From Candidatus Bathyarchaeota archaeon (GTDB lineage: Archaea; Thermoproteota; Bathyarchaeia; TCS64), in assembly GCA_030593155.1 (NCBI GenBank), contig JAUVHT010000021.1:1-9747 (forward strand): a DNA stretch of 9,747 bases, read 5' to 3'. Position numbers and translations under genes: made by a program. The notes below the pieces were generated by a model. The model searched no databases. It saw nothing but the letters and a program-made list of their open reading frames with translations, and was not told the DNA's origin. Below are positions 6,330 to 9,747 of this stretch, one piece after another (position 1 is the stretch's first letter; each line of letters starts with the position of its first letter).

Positions 6330-6835
6330 TACTTGTTCAGCAGCTCCGATATCTCACTCTTAAGGGTCTCCGCGGGTGTCAGCCCCACGTGCTTGAAGCC
6401 CACCGTGCCGTCCTTGTCTATGATGATGAGGGTGGGGATGGCGGTGACCTTGAATTGCTGGCTGACGGGGGGGTCAGCGGTGTCCCGGGCGTGGATCCAG
6501 TCTGCCTCCCAGAGATCAGCCCAGTCCCTCAGCCGTTCCGCGGTGTCCGAGACTGGGTCCACGCTGATGGAGATGAGGACAACATCCTCCCCAAAGTCCC
6601 TTCGAATCTCCAGTAGGTCTGGCATCGACGTCCTGCATGGTCCACACCATGTGGCCATGAAGTCGAGGAGGACGACCTCGCCCCTGAAATCGCTCAGCCT
6701 GAAAGGATCACCGTCGATGTCCGTCAGTGAGAAATCGTTTTCCCCTCCCCTCGGCCAGAAAATGTACCATCCGCCAGCGATGACGAGCAACAGGGCGAAG
6801 ACGACCAGGCCCGTCCTAGATCTCAACCTCTCCAT
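6329..6835 (-). CDS. Membrane-anchored TlpA/ResA-like thioredoxin
   Basis: A 168-residue protein with a short positive N-terminus, one membrane helix at about residues 9-27, and a thioredoxin fold facing outside. It should reduce disulfides in extracytoplasmic proteins using electrons from the adjacent CcdA. The active site is WCGPC at 63-67, inside LLDFMATWCGPC; the conserved cis-proline is Pro134 in TAIPT. The segment ISISVDPVSD is typical of the redoxin/TlpA group. No lipobox Cys is present, so the anchor is a signal-anchor helix rather than a lipid. The start at 6835 is the first Met before the anchor; only a weak GGATGAT site precedes it. A strong TATA box lies about 110 bases upstream. 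A role in cytochrome c maturation is possible, but no haem-handling gene is seen. Confidence 0.92.
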   Translation of the reverse strand: MERLRSRTGLVVFALLLVIAGGWYIFWPRGGENDFSLTDIDGDPFRLSDFRGEVVLLDFMATWCGPCRTSMPDLLEIRRDFGEDVVLISISVDPVSDTAERLRDWADLWEADWIHARDTADPPVSQQFKVTAIPTLIIIDKDGTVGFKHVGLTPAETLKSEISELLNK

Positions 6836-6898
6836 GAAATCATCCCGTGTATTTCACTCTCTGCTCGGCCGACCATCAGGCTGGTGTAATCCTTCTCA

Positions 6899-6921
6899 GG
6901 AGGAGTCCTCTGCGATCCTCC
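6899..6921 (-). repeat. GGAGGA/TCCTCC hairpin in the tlpA leader
   Basis: A perfect 6-bp inverted repeat with an 11-base loop lies between the predicted transcription start and the tlpA ATG. It also holds SD-like GGAGG text far from any start. A leader hairpin is possible; no known riboswitch was recognised. Confidence 0.25.
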
Positions 6922-6940
6922 GTACTCCCTTCTCCCGCAC

Positions 6941-6968
6941 CGGGGGATATATACCAATGCCTCCCCCG
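6941..6968. promoter_or_regulatory. 7-bp inverted repeat bracketing the TATA box, candidate operator
   Basis: CGGGGGA at 6941-6947 and TCCCCCG at 6962-6968 are exact reverse complements with a 14-base spacer that carries the TATA core. A protein bound here would block TBP, so this is a plausible repressor site for tlpA-ccdA. It ends 17 bases from the neighbouring upstream gene's stop codon, where a terminator hairpin is a second explanation. Confidence 0.4.
6946..6954 (-). promoter_or_regulatory. TATA box of the tlpA-ccdA operon
   Basis: The minus strand reads GGTATATATCC, the best archaeal TATA match in the window. Start of transcription would be near 6924, about 90 bases before the tlpA ATG. 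The core is symmetric, but no plus-strand gene lies within reach, so the minus direction is favoured. Confidence 0.55.
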
Positions 6969-6985
6969 TGGAGAGGTGGATTCCC

Positions 6986-7270
6986 TCAGCTCTCCGGGTA
7001 TTTCTCCCTGATCTCCGCATCTATGGCCTTGGCGATGACCCCCGGGGAGACCCAGACGTATCTCACCCCCAGCAGGTCCGCGATCTGGGCTGGTTTGTCG
7101 TCCCCGGTGACCACCAGTAGGTCGTGCACCCTGGCGTACTCGACGACCTCCCTGTCCTTCGCCCCCTTAATATTCGCATCTTGAGCCGTCGTCACGTCCC
7201 AGTCCAAGGCCTCCAGATACTCCTTCAGGCCCGTGTAATGCTCGTCCAGCAGTATCCTCACATCGACCAT
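6986..7270 (-). CDS. DUF5615-like PIN-fold small protein
   Basis: A 94-residue protein resembling the DUF5615/Mut7-C type of PIN-like domain: RILLDEH at the N-terminus with Asp9 and Glu10, GAKDREVVEYA at 36-46 with Asp39, and LLVVTGDDK at 51-59 with Asp57/Asp58. Those acidic residues sit where PIN nucleases hold their metal. Related proteins are often annotated as toxins and paired with a DUF433 antitoxin; no such partner is seen on either side, so it is an orphan here or has another role. No ribosome binding site precedes the ATG, while a TATA-like stretch about 30 bases upstream suggests a leaderless transcript. It is divergent from the FilR1-like regulator gene. The nuclease activity is inference. 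Confidence 0.72.
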   Translation of the reverse strand: MVDVRILLDEHYTGLKEYLEALDWDVTTAQDANIKGAKDREVVEYARVHDLLVVTGDDKPAQIADLLGVRYVWVSPGVIAKAIDAEIREKYPES

Positions 7271-7295
7271 GTCGTCATGATAAGAGCCGTGATGG

Positions 7296-7308
7296 TATAC
7301 TTATTTTC
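7296..7308 (-). promoter_or_regulatory. Candidate TATA box for the DUF5615-like gene
   Basis: The minus strand reads AAAATAAGTATAC, roughly 30 bases before the ATG at 7270. This is the distance expected for a leaderless archaeal transcript, in agreement with the missing ribosome binding site. Confidence 0.4.
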
Positions 7309-7412
7309 TGCTAAACCCAACTTTCGATGGATCTGATGCCCGCCTGTGCATAGAGTAGGCGTGCGAAAAAATGAGAACGTTGATATTGGAAAGGAAAACT
7401 TATTGATACTCG

Positions 7413-8198
7413 ATGTCCGGCACGGAGCGTCTCTGCGATCTGCTCTTCGAGGTCTCCAACGAAGACAGGCTGAGGATCCTCACCCGGCTCGAGGAGGGCC
7501 CGATGAACGTCACGGGCCTGTCGAGGGAGCTGGGGGTCACCACCCAGGAGGCCAGCAGGCACCTCTCCAGGCTGGGCGATGTGGGGCTCACGGAGAAGGA
7601 TCCGGAGGGCTTCCATCGCATCACCCCCTACGGGGAGCTGACCCTGGTCCAGATCCAGGATGTGGGCTTCACCTCTCGGCACCGGGATTACTTCAGGACT
7701 CACGTCATGTCCGGTCTCCCGGTTGAATTTGCGTGCCGGATGGGGGAGCTGAATGATAGCACCTTCATCAACGACGTGATAGTGGCCTTCTACAACGTAG
7801 ATAAGGTGCTCAGGGAGGCTGAGGAATACCTCCTGAACATCAACGCCCCGTACATCGCCAGCACCTTCCCCCTGATCCGAGAGGCCTACGAGAGGGGCGT
7901 GGAGGGGAGGTTCATCCACACGAGGGACTTTGCACCCCACCCGGTCATGGAAGAACAGTACAGGCGCGAGCGTGGTCAGATGCCCCTGAACAGGCTTTCG
8001 GGTCTCCTAGAGGAGAGGCTCGTCGACAGCATGGATCTGGTCCTCTACATGTCAGAGAAGGAGGTGGCCATCCTGGCCTTCCCCGTGCGGGACGGGAGCT
8101 TTGATTTCCACGGGTTCAGCTCCGATGATTCGCGGTCCCACGAATGGTGCAAGGGGCTGTTCCAGTACCACTGGGAGAGGGCCGAGCCCAAGCGGTAG
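7413..8198 (+). CDS. Winged-helix regulator, FilR1/DUF1724-like
   Basis: A 261-residue transcription regulator. Residues 5-80 form a winged helix of the ArsR/MarR-like type: SNEDRLRILTRLEEGPMNVTGLS, then the recognition helix TTQEASRHLSRL at 43-54, and a wing ending TPYGELTL. The remainder matches the FilR1 (DUF1724) layout typical of archaea, with a late AFPVRDGSFDFHGFS segment (222-237) and a closing FQYHWERAE. FilR1 of Methanosaeta/Methanothrix controls methanogenesis genes; many archaea carry numerous paralogues with unknown signals. No metal-binding Cys pattern is seen. The ATG has only weak AAAGGA text upstream (7390-7395). It is divergent from the DUF5615-like gene across 142 bases, so it may control that gene, itself, or both. 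A long stem-loop follows the stop codon. Confidence 0.82.
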   Translation: MSGTERLCDLLFEVSNEDRLRILTRLEEGPMNVTGLSRELGVTTQEASRHLSRLGDVGLTEKDPEGFHRITPYGELTLVQIQDVGFTSRHRDYFRTHVMSGLPVEFACRMGELNDSTFINDVIVAFYNVDKVLREAEEYLLNINAPYIASTFPLIREAYERGVEGRFIHTRDFAPHPVMEEQYRRERGQMPLNRLSGLLEERLVDSMDLVLYMSEKEVAILAFPVRDGSFDFHGFSSDDSRSHEWCKGLFQYHWERAEPKR

Positions 8199-8204
8199 CT
8201 CGCA

Positions 8205-8252
8205 TACATGGCTTTGAGATAGAAGACATCTTGAGGCGAAGAAGGCCATGTA
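8205..8252 (+). terminator. Long stem-loop after the FilR1-like gene
   Basis: Bases 8205-8215 and 8242-8252 form an 11-bp stem (TACATGGCTTT against AAGGCCATGTA) with a single T·G wobble and a 26-base loop, beginning 7 bases after the stop codon. The wobble favours function as plus-strand RNA. No T-run follows, so it may protect or process the 3' end rather than end transcription on its own. Confidence 0.45.
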
Positions 8253-8274
8253 GAAAGGGGCAGTTCATCGGGGA

Positions 8275-8300
8275 AAATGGAGCTGTAATTTGTACCATTT
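8275..8300. repeat. AAATGG/CCATTT inverted repeat between convergent genes
   Basis: A perfect 6-bp inverted repeat with a 14-base spacer between the convergent FilR1-like and agmatinase genes. It could serve the 3' end of either transcript; evidence is weak. Confidence 0.2.
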
Positions 8301-8328
8301 CTCATGGATGACTGCCGTATTCACGATG

Positions 8329-9306
8329 CTATTCTTTAGATAATGTTTTTTTCTTCAAGGCGACCAGCGAGACGAACTCGTAGACGATGTTCGCCGCCAA
8401 TAGCGCAGTGATCTGCGACGGATCGTACTGGGGCAGGACCTCCACCAGGTCGAACGCGACCAGGTTAAGCCCCTCTAACCCCCTTACCAGCCGCAGCGTC
8501 TCACTGCTCGTGAACCCTCCCACCTCGGGGGTGCCCGTCCCCGGAGCGAACGCCGGGTCCACGAAGTCGATGTCGAAGCTGACGAAAGCTTCTGCGTCTC
8601 CCACCCGCTCGCGGATGCGCTTTATCATGTTTTCGACGCCCATCTCCTGCCCCTCGACGGAGGTTACGAGGTCGAACCCCAGGCCCCTGGCGTCGTCGAG
8701 GCTGTCCCTGGAGTAGGTTGAACCCCTCATCCCCACCTGGATCGAGCGTTCGACCCGGACGAGCCCCTCCTCCACTGCCCTCCTGAACGGCGTCCCGTGG
8801 GTGTACTTCCGGCCGAACCGTTTGTCCCCGGTGTCTGAGTGGGAGTCGAAGTGGATCAGGGCCACGGGCCCGTGCTTCTTCGCCACGGCCCTGAGTATAG
8901 GGAGGGTGACCGAGTGATCTCCTCCCAGCATTATCGGGACCACACCGCCCTCCAGGACCGGGAGGAGGCCCTCCTCTATCATCCGGTACGAGTCCTCGAT
9001 GTATCCGGGGTTGACGGCCAGGTCGCCGTAGTCCACGCCGGAGAGGTGGTCGAAGATGCTCACGTTTAGGACCTCGTTGTGGTGGCGGAGCAGGGCGGAG
9101 ACGTTCCGGATCGCCTCAGGCCCGAACCTCGCCCCCACCCTGTAGGAAGCCCCGGTGTCGAAGGGGACGCCGACGATGGCGAAGTCCACGCCCTCGGTGG
9201 TCTTCACGTGGGGGAGGCGCATGAACGTCTTGATGCCTGAGAACCTCGGGGACTCTCTTGGGTCTACCGGTCTGTAACCGTCCATGAGAATACTCTCGCA
9301 GATCAT
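8329..9306 (-). CDS. speB: Agmatinase / guanidino-acid ureohydrolase
   Basis: A 325-residue binuclear-manganese ureohydrolase that releases urea from a guanidino compound, most likely agmatine to putrescine. All metal ligands are present: His131 in GGDHS, Asp154/His156/Asp158 in HFDSHSD, and Asp245/Asp247 in SFDIDFVDP. Agmatinase-type landmarks also fit: RFSGIKTFMRLP at 21-32, GVPFDTG, THGTPFRRA, QVGMRGSTYSRD and APGTGTPEVGGF. This text resembles the agmatinase/guanidinobutyrase group common in bacteria, so guanidinobutyrate is a real alternative substrate. Length is normal. The start is unsure: ATG 9306 lacks a good ribosome binding site, and ATG 9285 (seven codons in) is equally close to the conserved N-terminus. 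No polyamine gene is adjacent. It is convergent with the FilR1-like gene. Confidence 0.9.
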   Translation of the reverse strand: MICESILMDGYRPVDPRESPRFSGIKTFMRLPHVKTTEGVDFAIVGVPFDTGASYRVGARFGPEAIRNVSALLRHHNEVLNVSIFDHLSGVDYGDLAVNPGYIEDSYRMIEEGLLPVLEGGVVPIMLGGDHSVTLPILRAVAKKHGPVALIHFDSHSDTGDKRFGRKYTHGTPFRRAVEEGLVRVERSIQVGMRGSTYSRDSLDDARGLGFDLVTSVEGQEMGVENMIKRIRERVGDAEAFVSFDIDFVDPAFAPGTGTPEVGGFTSSETLRLVRGLEGLNLVAFDLVEVLPQYDPSQITALLAANIVYEFVSLVALKKKTLSKE

Positions 9307-9413
9307 CTGGGGGTGAATCTATTAGAGTTTGCTTTGTGCTTCGAAGATGCGTTTGTTTATTTCCATCTCCGATCAGTGGGGAAATGCAGAGAGGAGTGTT
9401 TGTCGTTCGCACG

Positions 9414-9420
9414 CTTATAC
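9414..9420 (-). promoter_or_regulatory. Candidate TATA box upstream of the agmatinase gene
   Basis: The minus strand reads GTATAAG. It would give a leader of about 80 bases. GGAAATAAAC near 9356-9365 is a nearer alternative. Neither is decisive. Confidence 0.25.
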
Positions 9421-9492
9421 GAGCTTGATGGAGAAAAAGTGATTGGGAGGGGCTGACTGTCTATCTCACATGCTGGATGAAATGCTTCTTAA

Positions 9493-9690
9493 TTATCCAT
9501 CCTCAAAAATGAAAAGCTCGTCTATCGTCGTCTCCAGTGCCATCGCCACGTTGTGAGCGAGCCTGAGAGACGGGTTGTACTTTCCCTTCTCCAGGAAGAC
9601 GATGGTCTCCCTCCTAACCCCCACCTTCTTCGCGAGCTCCGCCTGGGTAAGGTCGTACCGGGCCCTGAACTCCTTTATCCTGGTCCTCAT
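9493..9690 (-). CDS. Small XRE-family (Cro/CI-type) regulator
   Basis: A 65-residue protein consisting almost wholly of a helix-turn-helix: [28 protein letters not shown] covers residues 14-41, followed by a dimer-type tail [21 protein letters not shown]. It belongs to the YozG-like group of minimal repressors. Such genes commonly lie directly behind a small membrane protein gene (DUF2178/DUF2975 types), and here the ATG follows an upstream stop by 7 bases, with GAGGAG inside that gene's last codons as a possible binding site. It probably represses its own operon. Confidence in the family is high; target and signal are unknown. Confidence 0.92.
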   Translation of the reverse strand: MRTRIKEFRARYDLTQAELAKKVGVRRETIVFLEKGKYNPSLRLAHNVAMALETTIDELFIFEDG

Positions 9691-9697
9691 GGAGCCC

Positions 9698-9747
9698 TCA
9701 CGGCTCCTCTTTCCCGGTGAAGTAACGAATCAGCATGAGGTAGGTCA
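9698..9747 (-). CDS. C-terminal end of an upstream gene, cut by window edge
   Basis: On the minus strand the last 15 codons before a TGA at 9698-9700 read [15 protein letters not shown]; the rest lies beyond the window. A hydrophobic stretch followed by a short polar tail fits the end of a small membrane protein, such as the DUF2178-type partners often found ahead of XRE regulators like the next gene. With so little visible the family cannot be confirmed. The stop lies 7 bases from the next ATG, so the two are probably one operon. Confidence 0.5.
   Translation of the reverse strand, partial: TYLMLIRYFTGKEEP

Noticed and set aside
6329..6331. TAG between tlpA and ccdA read as pyrrolysine
   Set aside because: TAG ends three other genes in the window, a ribosome binding site overlaps it, and no pyrrolysine gene is visible.
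6261..7184. 307-codon open frame on the plus strand across tlpA and the gap beyond it
   Set aside because: Serine-rich, no domain, antisense to three well-supported elements; a GC-rich antisense artefact.
7311..7940. Open frame on the minus strand opposite the FilR1-like gene
   Set aside because: No domain and it covers the regulator's intact winged-helix region.
9322..9366. 14-codon minus-strand frame upstream of the agmatinase gene
   Set aside because: GGAG lies directly against its ATG with no spacing and it has no recognisable content; probably chance.

Overview
The window looks like a piece of a GC-rich archaeal chromosome. Several promoter regions carry TATA-type boxes, and I see no bacterial -35/-10 pairs. 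Ribosome binding sites are of the GGAGGTGAT type, starts include TTG and probably CTG, and one regulator is a winged-helix protein with a C-terminal part like the archaeal FilR1/DUF1724 family. I cannot place the lineage; an uncultured group such as Bathyarchaeia or a Thermoplasmatota relative would fit. All called genes are full length except the two cut by the window edges. No rRNA, tRNA, insertion sequence or CRISPR array was found, and no stretch over 300 bases lacks a gene.

Layout. 1-966 (+): adenosine deaminase missing its N-terminus. 1146-1988 (+): creatininase-family metal amidohydrolase. 1991-2797 (-): NodB/CE4-type deacetylase of the HpPgdA/PuuE-like branch, ending 2 bases from the creatininase gene. 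2998-4245 (+): CPA-type cation/proton antiporter starting at TTG. 4360-5523 (-): DUF362 protein. 5663-6316 (-) and 6329-6835 (-): an operon of a CcdA-type membrane thiol reductant transporter and a membrane-anchored TlpA/ResA-like thioredoxin. 6986-7270 (-): small DUF5615-like PIN-fold protein. 7413-8198 (+): FilR1-like winged-helix regulator. 8329-9306 (-): agmatinase/guanidino-acid ureohydrolase. 9493-9690 (-): 65-residue XRE regulator, preceded by the last codons of another gene at the right edge.

How the genes work together. tlpA and ccdA are the one pair with an obvious joint job: CcdA carries reducing equivalents across the membrane and the anchored thioredoxin uses them outside. Four other genes (adenosine deaminase, creatininase family, CE4 deacetylase, ureohydrolase) all hydrolyse C-N bonds in nitrogen-rich small molecules or amides. 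That could reflect nitrogen or purine salvage, but they are not one operon and the link is an inference. The rest looks like ordinary regulators and housekeeping genes.

The most useful sequence-level points are the likely CTG start of ccdA, the start corrections for the deacetylase and antiporter, a 7-bp inverted repeat bracketing the TATA box of the tlpA-ccdA operon, a 14-bp perfect palindrome in front of the DUF362 gene, and stem-loops behind the adenosine deaminase and FilR1-like genes. I found no convincing evidence of a wholly new defence or mobile system.
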